DNA from: Gaiellales bacterium
Lineage (GTDB): Bacteria > Actinomycetota > Thermoleophilia > Gaiellales > JAICJC01
Length of the DNA stretch: 32,955 nt
Assembly: GCA_036273515.1 (NCBI GenBank)
Contig: DASUHM010000070.1
Span: forward strand, 1-32,955
Direction: 5' to 3'
Of this stretch, positions 14,754-23,246 are shown in pieces (position 1 is the first letter of the stretch; the number at the start of each line of letters is the position of its first letter). Made by a program: the position numbers and the translations under genes. A model generated the notes under the pieces. That model was given only the letters and a program-made list of their open reading frames with translations, was not told the DNA's origin and did not search any database.

Positions 14754-16136
14754 ATGGCAGCCCCACCCGAAACCTGGTCGCCCGCGTCGTGGCGGTCGAT
14801 CCCGGCCGAGCAGCAGCCGGAATGGCCCGACGCCGACCACGCCCGCGACGTCCGCGAGCAGCTGCTCGGGATGCCGCCGCTCGTCTTCGCCGGCGAGGCC
14901 CGCAACCTGCAGGCGGCGCTGGCCGAGGTGGCCGCCGGCCGCGGGTTCCTGCTGCAGGCCGGCGATTGCGCAGAGTCCTTCGGCGACTTCTCCGCGGTCA
15001 CGATCCGCGAGAAGCTGAAGATCATGCTCCAGATGGCGGCGGTGCTGACCTACGGCGCCATGCTGCCCGTCGTCAAGGTCGGCCGGATCGCCGGCCAGTT
15101 CGTGAAGCCGCGCTCCTCGCCGGTCGAGCTCGTCGACGGCATCGAGATCCCGAGCTTCCGCGGCCACATGGTGCACGACGACGCTCCCACCCTGGCCGCG
15201 CGCACGCCCGATCCGGAGCGCATGGTGCAGGGCTACCACCAGTCGGCGGCCACGCTCAACCTGCTGCGCGCGTTCACCAAGGGCGGCTTCGCCGACCTGA
15301 CGAAGGTACACCTCTGGAACCAGGAGTTCGTCGCCAGCTCGCCCGAGGGCCGGCGGTACGAGCGCATCGCGGCCGAGATCGAGCGGGCGCTGGCCTTCAT
15401 GGCGGCCTGCGGGATCGACCTCGAGCGCGAGCGGCGCCTGCACGAGGTCGACGTCTGGACGAGCCACGAGGGCCTGCTGCTCGACTACGAGGAGGCGCTC
15501 ACCCGCCGCGACTCGCTCACCGGCCGCTGGTACGACTGCTCCGCCCACATGCTGTGGGTCGGCGAGCGCACCCGGGCCGCCGACGGCGCCCATGCCGAGT
15601 TCTTCGCCGGCGTCGGCAACCCGCTCGGCTGCAAGATCGGGCCGACCGCGACGCCGTCCGAGGTGCTCGACCTGTGCGCCCGGCTCGATCCCGACCGCAC
15701 GCCGGGCCGGCTGACGCTGATCTGCCGGATGGGCGCCGACCGCGCCGCCGAGGCGCTGCCGCCGATCATCCGCGCGGTCACCGACGCCGGCCATCCGGTG
15801 GTGTGGGCGAGCGACCCGATGCACGCGAACGTGATCCGCATGCCCGATGGGCTGAAGACGCGCCGGTTCGAGGACATCATGGCCGAGATCGGCGGGTTCT
15901 TCGCCGCCTGCCGTGAGTGCGGCGTGTGGCCCGGCGGGATCCACCTCGAGTTCACCGGCGAGGACGTGACGGAGTGCCTCGGCGGGGCCGAGGCGGTGCT
16001 CGAGGATCATCTCAGCGTCCGCTACCACAGCCTGTGCGACCCGCGCCTGAACGCCCGCCAGTCGCTCGACCTGGCGTTCCGGCTCGCCGAGCTGATGCGC
16101 GGGGAGGCGGCGACCGCGCCGGGAGGAGTGACCTGA
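14754..16136 (+). CDS. aroG: 3-deoxy-7-phosphoheptulonate synthase, class II
   Basis: First enzyme of the shikimate pathway: condenses phosphoenolpyruvate with erythrose 4-phosphate. The 460-residue product is of the class II (plant and actinobacterial) type. It has QAGDCAESF (residues 68-76, metal-binding Cys), KVGRIAGQFVKPRS for PEP binding, VDVWTSHEGLLLDYEEALTR, then LWVGERTR, GVGNPLGCKIGP and SDPMHAN, with metal ligands in these blocks. The ATG at 14754 fits the -10 box and a family-like N-terminus (ETWSPASWR). Its stop overlaps the tyrA start by one base. The first gene of the operon encodes the committed step, so it is the likely control point. Class II enzymes are often feedback-regulated by aromatic amino acids, but which effectors apply here cannot be read from the sequence. 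Confidence 0.96.
   Translation: MAAPPETWSPASWRSIPAEQQPEWPDADHARDVREQLLGMPPLVFAGEARNLQAALAEVAAGRGFLLQAGDCAESFGDFSAVTIREKLKIMLQMAAVLTYGAMLPVVKVGRIAGQFVKPRSSPVELVDGIEIPSFRGHMVHDDAPTLAARTPDPERMVQGYHQSAATLNLLRAFTKGGFADLTKVHLWNQEFVASSPEGRRYERIAAEIERALAFMAACGIDLERERRLHEVDVWTSHEGLLLDYEEALTRRDSLTGRWYDCSAHMLWVGERTRAADGAHAEFFAGVGNPLGCKIGPTATPSEVLDLCARLDPDRTPGRLTLICRMGADRAAEALPPIIRAVTDAGHPVVWASDPMHANVIRMPDGLKTRRFEDIMAEIGGFFAACRECGVWPGGIHLEFTGEDVTECLGGAEAVLEDHLSVRYHSLCDPRLNARQSLDLAFRLAELMRGEAATAPGGVT
16121..16128 (+). promoter_or_regulatory. Ribosome binding site of tyrA
   Basis: GGGAGGAG lies 7 nt before the tyrA ATG at 16136, inside the 3' end of the DAHP synthase gene. It is one of the few strong Shine-Dalgarno sequences in the window and supports this start. 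Confidence 0.7.
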
Positions 16137-17227
16137 TGCGGGTCGCCGTCGTCGGCCTCGGCCTGATCGGCGGCTCGGTCGGCCTCGCCGCCGCGGGGCG
16201 CGGAGACGAGGTGGTGGCATTCGATCCCGATCCGGACGCCGCCGCGGCCGGGCTCGAGACCGGCGCCGCAACGAGCGTCGCCGACTCGCTCGAAGGCGCC
16301 GTCGCCGCCGCCGACATCGCCGTGGTCTGCGGGCCGGTCGCCCGGCTGCCCGAGCTCGTCGGCCGCACGCTCGAGGCGACCGGCGCGGGCTGCGCCGTGT
16401 CCGACGTCGGCTCGACCAAGGCCCGGCTGATGGCGGCGGCCGGCCGCAGCGGTCGCTTCGTCGGCGGCCACCCGGTGTGCGGCTCCGAGGCCCGCGGCGT
16501 CCGCAACGCCCGCGCCGACATGTTCACGGGCGCCACCTGGTTCCTGACGCCGGCGGCCGAGACTGACCCCGAGTGCCACCGCCGCCTGCACGCCTTCGTC
16601 GCGGGCCTCGGCGCGCGCCCGGTGGCGATCGATCCCGACGCGCACGATCGCCTGGTCGCCCTCACGAGCCACCTGCCGCACGCGATTGCGAACGTGCTGA
16701 TGAACCAGGCGGGCTCCGGCCGCGTCGACGGCCACGACCCGCTCGCCGCCGTCGGCGGCTCGTTCCGCGACATGACCCGGGTCGCGGGCGCGAACGCCCG
16801 CATCTGGGTGGACATCTTCCTGGACAACCGCGACGCCCTCCTCGACGGCCTGCGCGAGCACAGCCGCCGGATCGACGAGCTCACGCGCGCGCTCGAGCGC
16901 GAGGACGCCGGGTTCATCGCCCGCTGGGTGGCCGAGGCGTCCGGCAACCGCCGCCGCCTCCTGCAGGCGGCCTACCCGGCCGTGCCCGAGGAGCTCTACC
17001 GCGTCCGCGTGCACGTGCCCGACCGCCCGGGCGTGCTCTCGGGGATCACGCAGGCGCTCGGGGCGGAACGGATCAACATCGAGGACTTCGAGCTGCACCA
17101 CATGTCGGCCGACGTCGGCGGGACCGTGGTCGTCCTCGTGGCCGGCGCCGCACAGGCCGAACGGGCGGTCGAGCTGCTCGACGCGCAGGGCTACGGCGCG
17201 GTGGCGACGGCGGCGGTCGAGCCGTGA
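16136..17227 (+). CDS. tyrA: Prephenate dehydrogenase with C-terminal ACT domain
   Basis: Oxidative decarboxylation of prephenate (or arogenate) to the tyrosine precursor, NAD(P)-dependent. The 363-residue product starts with the Rossmann motif VGLGLIGGSVG, then VSDVGSTK and GGHPVCGSE, all typical of the TyrA family. HDRLVALTSHLPHAIANVL carries the catalytic His region. The C-terminus from about residue 283 is an ACT domain (YRVRVHVPDRPGVLSGITQ), which usually binds a regulatory amino acid, so tyrosine feedback is likely (inference). The ATG overlaps the preceding stop (TGATG) and has a strong GGGAGGAG site. Its own stop overlaps aroA by 4 nt. Confidence 0.95.
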   Translation: MRVAVVGLGLIGGSVGLAAAGRGDEVVAFDPDPDAAAAGLETGAATSVADSLEGAVAAADIAVVCGPVARLPELVGRTLEATGAGCAVSDVGSTKARLMAAAGRSGRFVGGHPVCGSEARGVRNARADMFTGATWFLTPAAETDPECHRRLHAFVAGLGARPVAIDPDAHDRLVALTSHLPHAIANVLMNQAGSGRVDGHDPLAAVGGSFRDMTRVAGANARIWVDIFLDNRDALLDGLREHSRRIDELTRALEREDAGFIARWVAEASGNRRRLLQAAYPAVPEELYRVRVHVPDRPGVLSGITQALGAERINIEDFELHHMSADVGGTVVVLVAGAAQAERAVELLDAQGYGAVATAAVEP

Positions 17228-18522
17228 GCGCGGCCGGCGCGCGCTTCCGTCCGGCGGGCGCGATCTCGGGCGAGCTGTCCGTCCCCGGCGACAAGTCGAT
17301 CAGCCACCGGGCGGTGATGGTGGCGTCGCTCTGCGACGGGCCGGTCACGGTGCACGGCTTCGGCGCGTCGGCCGACACCCTCGCCACCGTCTCGACGATG
17401 CGTGGGCTCGGTGTGAAGATCGAGCGGGCCGACGACGACGTCCTGCGCGTCCACGGCGTCGGCCTGCGCGGCCTACAGGAGCCGGAGGGCCGGATCGACG
17501 TCGAGAACGCCGGGACGCTGATGCGGCTCCTGCCGGGCATCCTGGCCGGCCAGCTGGGCGAGTTCGTGCTCGACGGCGACGCCAGCATCCGCCGCCGCCC
17601 GATGGGCCGCATCGCCGGCCCGCTCGCGGAGATGGGGGTCGCCCTCGAGACGACCGACGGCTGCCCGCCGGTGCGGATGCATGTGACGGGCGAGGTCTCA
17701 CCCGTCACGTACCGCCTACCGGTCGCGTCCGCCCAGGTGAAGTCGTGCGTCCTCCTGGCCGGCCTCTTCGCGGAGCGGGGGATGACGGTGGTCGAGGAGC
17801 CCGTGCCCACCCGCGACCACACCGAGCGCATGCTGCGCGAGGCGGGCGTCCCGGTCGACCGCAAGCCCGGCCGGGTGGCGGTCTCGCCGGTGACGCGACT
17901 CGACCTCGATGAGGTGCGCGTGCCGGGAGACTTCTCCTCGGCTGCGCCGTTCATCGTCGCCGCGACGGTGGTGCAAGGCTCGGGGCTGACGCTGCGCGGG
18001 ATCGGCATCAACCCGACCCGCACCGGCCTGCTGACGGTGCTGGAGCGGATGGGCGCCCGCGTCGGGCTCTTCAACCGCCGCCTGGCCGGGGCCGAGCCGG
18101 TGGCCGACGTCGAGGTGCGGCCGGCCGAGCTGGTCGCGACCGACGTCGAGCCCGAACTGGTGCCGGCGTTGATCGACGAGCTGCCGCTGGTGGCGCTGCT
18201 GGCCTGCTTCGCCCGCGGCGAGACCACCATCCGCGGCGCCGGCGAGCTGCGGGTGAAGGAGTCCGACCGGATCGCGACGGTCGTTGCGGCGCTGAACGCC
18301 GTCGGCGGCCATGCCGAGGCGCTCGAGGACGGCTTCCGCATCCGCGGCGTGCCCGCCCGGCTGCGCGGGGGCAACGTCGACGCCGCCGGCGACCATCGCG
18401 TCGCCATGCTGGGGGCGATCGCCGGCGTCTGCTCCCAGCAGGGCGTCGACGTGCACGGCTCGGACGCCCTCGGCGTCAGCTTCCCGGACTTCCCGGAGCG
18501 CCTGGCCGGGGTGACGGGATGA
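17224..18522 (+). CDS. aroA: EPSP synthase (3-phosphoshikimate 1-carboxyvinyltransferase), class II-like
   Basis: Sixth step of the shikimate pathway: transfers enolpyruvyl from PEP to shikimate 3-phosphate. The 432-residue product has PGDKSISHRA (21-30), NAGTLMR (95-101), RRPMGR (124-129), SAQVK (169-173), RDHTE (197-201), NPTR (263-266) and VKESDRI. The four short motifs R-x-H-[ST]-E, GDK[ST], SAQxK and NxTR, which define class II enzymes such as the Agrobacterium CP4 protein, are all present. The Gly of NAGT is retained, whereas CP4 has Ala there. The GTG at 17224 overlaps the tyrA stop by 4 nt (GTGA). A REP-like repeat starts 3 bp after its stop and separates it from cmk. Confidence 0.96.
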   Translation: MSAAGARFRPAGAISGELSVPGDKSISHRAVMVASLCDGPVTVHGFGASADTLATVSTMRGLGVKIERADDDVLRVHGVGLRGLQEPEGRIDVENAGTLMRLLPGILAGQLGEFVLDGDASIRRRPMGRIAGPLAEMGVALETTDGCPPVRMHVTGEVSPVTYRLPVASAQVKSCVLLAGLFAERGMTVVEEPVPTRDHTERMLREAGVPVDRKPGRVAVSPVTRLDLDEVRVPGDFSSAAPFIVAATVVQGSGLTLRGIGINPTRTGLLTVLERMGARVGLFNRRLAGAEPVADVEVRPAELVATDVEPELVPALIDELPLVALLACFARGETTIRGAGELRVKESDRIATVVAALNAVGGHAEALEDGFRIRGVPARLRGGNVDAAGDHRVAMLGAIAGVCSQQGVDVHGSDALGVSFPDFPERLAGVTG

Positions 18523-18525
18523 CGC

Positions 18526-18556
18526 GCACCAGGCGGGGTCAGACCCCTTTTGGTGC
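18526..18556 (+). repeat. REP-like palindromic repeat, copy 2, with outer stem
   Basis: Core GGGGTCAGACCCC at 18535-18547. Outside it, GCACCA (18526-18531) and TGGTGC (18551-18556) are perfect inverted arms, so the whole unit can fold as a two-tier hairpin followed closely by the cmk ribosome site. It starts 3 bp after the aroA stop. The right flank (TTTTGGTGCAC) differs from the GAACG of the other copies. Confidence 0.75.
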
Positions 18557-18558
18557 AC

Positions 18559-18563
18559 GGAGG
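18559..18563 (+). promoter_or_regulatory. Ribosome binding site of cmk
   Basis: GGAGG lies 5 nt before a GTG at 18569 and 8 nt before a second in-frame GTG at 18572; both spacings are workable. It shows cmk is initiated independently rather than coupled to aroA. Confidence 0.65.
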
Positions 18564-18568
18564 GCGCG

Positions 18569-19144
18569 GTGGTGATCACCATCGACGGCCCGGCGGGCGC
18601 GGGCAAGAGCACGGTCGCCCGGGCCGTGGCGGCGCGGCTCGGCTACCGCTACGTCGACACCGGCCTGATGTACCGCGAGCTGACGGCCGTCTCGATGGCG
18701 CGCGGCGTCGACGCCGACGACGGCGACGCGCTGGCGGCCCTCGTCGGCGAGCCGCCCCCGGCTGCGGTCGACCTGCGCGGAGAGGACGTCTCGGCCCGCG
18801 TGAGCGCCGTCTCCCGCCATCCCCAGGTGCGGGCGCGCATGCGCGACCGCCAGCGGTCGCTGGCCCGGGATGCGGTGCTCGAGGGCCGCGACACCGGCAG
18901 CCGGGTGTGCCCCGACGCCGACGTCAAGGTGTATCTGACCGCCTCGCTCGAGGCCCGCGCCGCCCGTCGGGCCGTCGATCTCGGCCTCGCCACCGACGAG
19001 GTGGGCCGGACGATCGCGGCCCGCGACCGCGGCGACGCCGCGCAGATGGCGCCTGCCCCGGACGCACACGTGATCGACACGTCGGCGCTGTCCGTGGACG
19101 AGGCCGTCGACGCCGTCGTGCGGCTGGTCGAGGGCGCGGCATGA
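18569..19144 (+). CDS. cmk: Cytidylate kinase (short form)
   Basis: Phosphorylates CMP and dCMP to the diphosphates using ATP. The 191-residue product has the Walker A motif DGPAGAGKST (6-15), YVDTGLMYRELT for the nucleotide site, EGRDTGSRVCPDADVKVYLTAS, and VIDTSALSVDEA near the end. The usual bacterial enzyme is about 220-230 residues. Here the NMP-binding insert after residue 60 is shortened, and the conserved GRDIGT appears as GRDTGS. The start is GTG 18569 or GTG 18572, both served by GGAGG at 18559. It follows aroA after 46 bp holding a palindromic repeat, and its stop overlaps plsC by 4 nt (ATGA). The order aroA-cmk-plsC-der is common in actinobacteria and Firmicutes. Confidence 0.88.
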   Translation: MVITIDGPAGAGKSTVARAVAARLGYRYVDTGLMYRELTAVSMARGVDADDGDALAALVGEPPPAAVDLRGEDVSARVSAVSRHPQVRARMRDRQRSLARDAVLEGRDTGSRVCPDADVKVYLTASLEARAARRAVDLGLATDEVGRTIAARDRGDAAQMAPAPDAHVIDTSALSVDEAVDAVVRLVEGAA

Positions 19145-19752
19145 CCTCGGCCGAGATGGCCGGCTACGACGCCGCCTGGGTGTGGATCCGGCGGGCGCTG
19201 AGCGGCATCGTGCGGGTGCTGCTGCGTCCCCGCGTGCACGGCCTCGAGCACGTGCCGGTGGCCGGCGCCTTCATGTTCGTCTCGAACCATGAGTCCTGGT
19301 GGGACATCCCCGCCCTCGGCCAGGTGCAGCCGCGCAGCATCCGCTACATGGCGAAGAGCGAGCTCCTCCGCGTCCCCGTCTTCGGCCGGGTCGTCCGCTG
19401 GGGCGGCGCCTTCCCCGTCCGCCGGGGCGAGCCCGACCGCGATGCGCTGCGGATCGTGCACGAGACGATGGAGGGCGGCGGCGTCGTCGGGATCTTCATC
19501 CAGGGCACCCGCCAGGCCGACCTCGAAGGGGCGAAGGCCGGCGCCGGGCGCTGCGCCGTCGTCGAGGACGCGCCGGTGATCCCGGTCGCGATCCGCGGCA
19601 CGGGGACGTGGCGGCCCGGCCGGCGCGTGGACATCAGCTTCGGCTCGCCACGGACGTACGAGCGCGGCGACCGCCGCCCGGCGCAGGCCTACCGGGAGAC
19701 GGCCGACGAGCTCATGGCCGAGATCCGCACCCTGTACGAGCAGTCGCGATGA
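19141..19752 (+). CDS. plsC: 1-acyl-sn-glycerol-3-phosphate acyltransferase (PlsC family)
   Basis: Acyltransferase that probably acylates lysophosphatidic acid to phosphatidic acid at the membrane. The 203-residue product contains the HX4D catalytic motif NHESWWD (49-55), motif II as GGAFPVRRG (88-96), motif III as FIQGTRQ (119-125) and motif IV IPVAIRG. Motif III normally reads PEGTRS; here Glu is replaced by Gln121. The ATG at 19141 overlaps the cmk stop (ATGA), and the gene overlaps der by 4 nt, so cmk, plsC and der are translated as a coupled set. It is functionally linked to cdsA at the window start, which uses the phosphatidic acid product. Family membership is clear; activity with the altered motif is untested. 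Confidence 0.9.
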   Translation: MTSAEMAGYDAAWVWIRRALSGIVRVLLRPRVHGLEHVPVAGAFMFVSNHESWWDIPALGQVQPRSIRYMAKSELLRVPVFGRVVRWGGAFPVRRGEPDRDALRIVHETMEGGGVVGIFIQGTRQADLEGAKAGAGRCAVVEDAPVIPVAIRGTGTWRPGRRVDISFGSPRTYERGDRRPAQAYRETADELMAEIRTLYEQSR

Positions 19753-21074
19753 GCGGGACGACGGAGCGGGTCGGCGTGGTCGCCGTCGTCGGGTTCCCGA
19801 ACGCGGGCAAGTCGACGCTCGTGAACCGGCTGACGTCGTCGCGGCACGCGGTCGTGGACGAGCAGCCGGGGGTAACCCGCGACCGCAACGAGGTGCTGTG
19901 CGAGTGGCGCGGGCGCAGGTTCGTTCTCATCGACACGGGCGGCGTCGACGCCGGCGACGAGTCTCCGATGCAGGCGGAGGTGGCCGCGCAGGCGCGGCTG
20001 GCGGTCGAGGAGGCCGACGTCGTCGCGGCGGTCATCGACGCCCGCGCCGGCGTGGTCGCGGGCGACGAGGAGATCGCCCAGATCCTGCGCCGCTCGCACC
20101 GGCCCGTCGTGCTCATCGCGAACAAGATCGACGACGCCGCCCACGAGCCGCTGGCGCTCGAGCTCCACCGCCTGGGCCTTGGCGAGCCGATCCCGGTGTC
20201 GGCGCTGCACGGCCGCAATACGGGCGACCTGCTCGACGCGATCGTCGACCGGCTCGACGCGGTCGAGGACGGCGGCCGGCCGGCGGACGACGGCAGCGAC
20301 GAGATCGGCGTCGCCATCCTGGGCCGGCCCAACGTCGGCAAGTCGTCGCTCCTGAACGCCATCCTCGGCCGGCCGCGGGTGATCGTGTCCGACCGGCCGG
20401 GGACGACCCGCGACGCGATCGACACGCCCTTCGTGCGCGGCGGCCGCCGGTTCCGGCTGATCGACACGGCCGGCCTGCGCCGCAAGCGCCGCCACCGCCA
20501 GGGGGTCGAGTATTACAGCGAGGTGCGCGCGCTGGCCGCGGCCGAGCGGGCCGATGTCGCGCTCGTCCTGATCGACTCGTCGCAGGGCCTGGTCGAGGGC
20601 GACCTCGCGGTGGCCGACGTCGCCCGCAAGGCCGGCTGCGCCACGATCGTCGTGCTCTCCAAATGGGACATCGCCGAGACGACGGTGGACGACGTCGTCG
20701 ACCGGCTGGGCGGGAAGCTGCGCCAGCGGCCCTCGATCGTGACGTCCTCGGCGGTCACCGGCCGGAACGTGGACAAGCTGCTCGACGCCGTCGAGGAGGT
20801 GTTCGGCCGCTACACATCTCGCGTCCCGACCGGCCAGCTCAACCGGGCCATGGCCGAGATCGGCGCGATGCGGGAGCCGCCCCGCCAGGGCCGGCGGCGC
20901 CTGAACATGCTCTACGCGACCCAGTACCGCACCCGCCCGCCGCGCTTCCGGATCGTCACGAACGACCGCAAGCTCGTGAACCGCGACTACGGCTTCTTCG
21001 TCGAGAACCAGCTCCGCCGCCGGCTGGGGCTCGAGGGGGTGCCGGTCGTGGTCGACTTCACGACCCGGTCGTGA
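19749..21074 (+). CDS. der: Ribosome biogenesis GTPase Der (EngA)
   Basis: Double-GTPase needed for 50S ribosomal subunit assembly. The 441-residue product has two Era-like G domains. The first P-loop is GFPNAGKST (15-23), with DTGGVD (G3) and NKID (G4). The second P-loop is GRPNVGKSS starting at G192, with DTAGL (G3) and SKWD (G4). A C-terminal KH-like domain follows, ending [11 protein letters not shown]. The first P-loop has Phe-Pro where GRPNVGKS is usual, a tolerated variant. The ATG at 19749 overlaps plsC by 4 nt, and the stop overlaps priA by 4 nt. Length is normal. Confidence 0.97.
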   Translation: MSGTTERVGVVAVVGFPNAGKSTLVNRLTSSRHAVVDEQPGVTRDRNEVLCEWRGRRFVLIDTGGVDAGDESPMQAEVAAQARLAVEEADVVAAVIDARAGVVAGDEEIAQILRRSHRPVVLIANKIDDAAHEPLALELHRLGLGEPIPVSALHGRNTGDLLDAIVDRLDAVEDGGRPADDGSDEIGVAILGRPNVGKSSLLNAILGRPRVIVSDRPGTTRDAIDTPFVRGGRRFRLIDTAGLRRKRRHRQGVEYYSEVRALAAAERADVALVLIDSSQGLVEGDLAVADVARKAGCATIVVLSKWDIAETTVDDVVDRLGGKLRQRPSIVTSSAVTGRNVDKLLDAVEEVFGRYTSRVPTGQLNRAMAEIGAMREPPRQGRRRLNMLYATQYRTRPPRFRIVTNDRKLVNRDYGFFVENQLRRRLGLEGVPVVVDFTTRS

Positions 21075-23158
21075 TTGCGCGGGTGCATCCGCTGGTCACC
21101 GCGCGGGCGGTCGACCAGGGGTTCGACTACCTCGCCGAGAGCGACGTCGACCGCGGCGCGCTGGTCGAGGTGGAGCTCGGCGCGCGGACGGTGCGCGGCG
21201 TCGTCACGGAGGTGGCGGAGGGCGACGGCGAAGGGCTGAAGCCGGTGCTGGGCGTGGTCGGGTCGGTGCCCGAGCCGCTGCTGGCGCTGGCCGAGTGGAT
21301 CGCGGCCTCGTACGCGTCGACGCTCTCCCGGGCGGTCGGGCTCGTCCTGCCGCCCGCGGCGGGGACGCGTGCGCCCGAGCCGTGGGTGCGGCTCGTGACG
21401 ATGGAGGGGGCCACCCGCCGCCAGGCCGAGGTGCTCGCGCACGTCGGCCTCGCGCCGCTGCCGCTCTCCGACCTCGTCTCGGCGGCGGGGACGACGCGCG
21501 ACACGGTGCGGCGGATGGCCGATCGCGGCCTGGTGGCGCTCGATCCGGCGCCGCAGGCGCTCGCCGACGACGTACGGGTCACGCTCACGCCGGAGCAGGA
21601 AGCCGCGGTGGCTGCATGCGTCGAGACGCTCGACGGGGGCGGCGGCGACGTGCTCGTCCACGGCGTCACCGGCTCGGGCAAGACCGAGGTGTACCTGCGC
21701 GTGATCGACGCGGCGCTCGCACGGGGGCGCGGCGCGATCGTGCTCGTGCCCGAGATCGCGCTCACGCCGCAGACGGCGGCCCGCTTCACCGCCCGGTTCG
21801 GCCCCACGGTCGCGGTGCTCCACAGCGGCATCTCGCCGGCCCGCCGCGGCGCCGAGCACGCCCGCATCGCGGCCGGCGAGGCCCGCGTTGTCGTCGGCGC
21901 CCGCTCGGCGATCTTCGCGGCGGTGCCCGACCTGGGCGTGATCGCCGTCGACGAGGAGCACGACGCGTCGTACAAGCACGAGGCCGACCCGCGCTACGAC
22001 GCCCGCCGGGTGGCGGCGAAGCGGGGCAGGCTCGAGGGGGCCGTGGTCATCTACGGGACGGCCACGCCGCGGCCCGAGTCGTGGGCCGGGATCCCGCGCC
22101 GCGCCAGCCTGCCGAGCCGGGTCGGCGGGCCGCTGCCCGCGGTCGAGATCGTCGACCTGCGCGCCGACGGCGGCTACCCGCTCACCAGGCCGCTGATCGA
22201 CGCGCTCGCGGCGATCGACGACCGCGGCGGCCGCGCGATCCTGCTCCAGAACCGGCGCGGCGCCGCCTCGGCCATCCACTGCCGCACCTGCGGGCGCACG
22301 TGGCGCTGCCCCCGCTGCGATGTGTCGCTCGTCCTGCACGGCCGCCGGCTCGTCTGCCACCACTGCGGCCTTGCCCAGCCGCTGCCGCGCGCCTGCGCGA
22401 CGTGCGGCTCGGTCGACCTGGCCCACATCGGTGCCGGCACGGCCCGCGTCGAGGACGACCTGCGGGCCCGCTACCCGCGGCTCGAGGTGATGCGGCTCGA
22501 CGCCGACATCGCCGCTCGCCCGGGCGAGCCGGAGGCGACGCTGCGGGCGTTCCGGCGGGCGAACGCGGCAGTGCTCGTCGGCACCCAGCTCGTCGCCAAG
22601 GGCCACGACATGCCCGGCGTCTCGGTCGCCGCGGTGCTCGACGCCGACCTGGCGCTCGCCATCCCCGACTTCCGCGCCGAGGAGCGCACGTTCGGCCTGC
22701 TGACGCAGCTCGCAGGCCGTCCCGGCCGGCCGGGCGACCCGCGCGGGCGGGTGCTGATCCAGACCTGGAGCCCGGAGCTCCGGGCGGTCGTGCTGGCGGC
22801 CCGGCACGCGGTGGGCGAGTTCCTGGAGGGCGAGCTCGAGCGTCGCCGCGACCTCGGCTACCCGCCGTTTCGCCGGCTCGTGCGCGTGCTGACGACGGCC
22901 GACTCGGCGACGCTCGCGCACGATGTCGCCGCCACGATCGCCGAGGCGGCCACGCCCGTGCTCGAGGGTGACATCCTGCTCGGCCCGGCGCCGCTCCAGC
23001 GGCTGCGCGACCGCAGCCGCAGCCACGTCCTCATCAAGACGACCGCCGCCGGCCGCGCCGCGGCGGTGCTGCGCGGCCTGCTCCGCGACCTGGCGGCCGA
23101 CCTGCGCCGGGCACACGCCACCGCGGTGGTGGACGTCGATCCGCAGTCGTTCGGCTGA
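21071..23158 (+). CDS. priA: Primosomal protein N' (replication restart helicase PriA)
   Basis: DEAH-type superfamily 2 helicase that reloads the replisome at stalled forks. The 695-residue product has a short N-terminal DNA-binding part and Walker [12 protein letters not shown] (G198 on). Then come [11 protein letters not shown], the DEEH box (Walker B), and [10 protein letters not shown] zinc module of four CxxC pairs starts at C404 (CRTC, CPRC, CHHC, CATC), and [14 protein letters not shown] is helicase motif V. The GTG at 21071 overlaps the der stop by 4 nt. Actinobacterial PriA proteins often have damaged helicase motifs, but here Walker A, DEEH and the zinc Cys look intact. A pair of inverted repeats begins 2 bp after the stop. 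Confidence 0.95.
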   Translation: MIARVHPLVTARAVDQGFDYLAESDVDRGALVEVELGARTVRGVVTEVAEGDGEGLKPVLGVVGSVPEPLLALAEWIAASYASTLSRAVGLVLPPAAGTRAPEPWVRLVTMEGATRRQAEVLAHVGLAPLPLSDLVSAAGTTRDTVRRMADRGLVALDPAPQALADDVRVTLTPEQEAAVAACVETLDGGGGDVLVHGVTGSGKTEVYLRVIDAALARGRGAIVLVPEIALTPQTAARFTARFGPTVAVLHSGISPARRGAEHARIAAGEARVVVGARSAIFAAVPDLGVIAVDEEHDASYKHEADPRYDARRVAAKRGRLEGAVVIYGTATPRPESWAGIPRRASLPSRVGGPLPAVEIVDLRADGGYPLTRPLIDALAAIDDRGGRAILLQNRRGAASAIHCRTCGRTWRCPRCDVSLVLHGRRLVCHHCGLAQPLPRACATCGSVDLAHIGAGTARVEDDLRARYPRLEVMRLDADIAARPGEPEATLRAFRRANAAVLVGTQLVAKGHDMPGVSVAAVLDADLALAIPDFRAEERTFGLLTQLAGRPGRPGDPRGRVLIQTWSPELRAVVLAARHAVGEFLEGELERRRDLGYPPFRRLVRVLTTADSATLAHDVAATIAEAATPVLEGDILLGPAPLQRLRDRSRSHVLIKTTAAGRAAAVLRGLLRDLAADLRRAHATAVVDVDPQSFG

Positions 23159-23160
23159 AT

Positions 23161-23228
23161 CGGGGTCTGACCCCGAACGTCGGCTGTGACACATCTGTTG
23201 CGCTTCCGTTCGGGGTCAGACCCCGGTT
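23161..23228. repeat. REPIN-like inverted pair of palindromic repeats (copies 3 and 4)
   Basis: Copy 3 (plus, core 23162-23174, GGGGTCTGACCCC) and copy 4 (minus orientation, core 23212-23224) are head-to-head. Bases 23161-23179 and 23207-23225 are a perfect 19-bp inverted repeat around a 27-nt spacer. Each arm is itself palindromic. Copy 4 extends to 23206-23228, where it matches copy 1 at 22 of 23 bases. The unit starts 2 bp after the priA stop, ends 5 bp before the -10 box of the next gene, and fills nearly the whole intergenic space. It could act as a strong terminator hairpin. Confidence 0.8.
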
Positions 23229-23233
23229 GCAGG

Positions 23234-23239
23234 TAGGCT
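23234..23239 (+). promoter_or_regulatory. Putative -10 box of the cysteine hydrolase (TAGGCT)
   Basis: TAGGCT lies 7 nt before the ATG at 23247. The position for a -35 box falls inside repeat copy 4, so the repeat may influence this promoter. Confidence 0.55.
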
Positions 23240-23246
23240 GGCCGGC

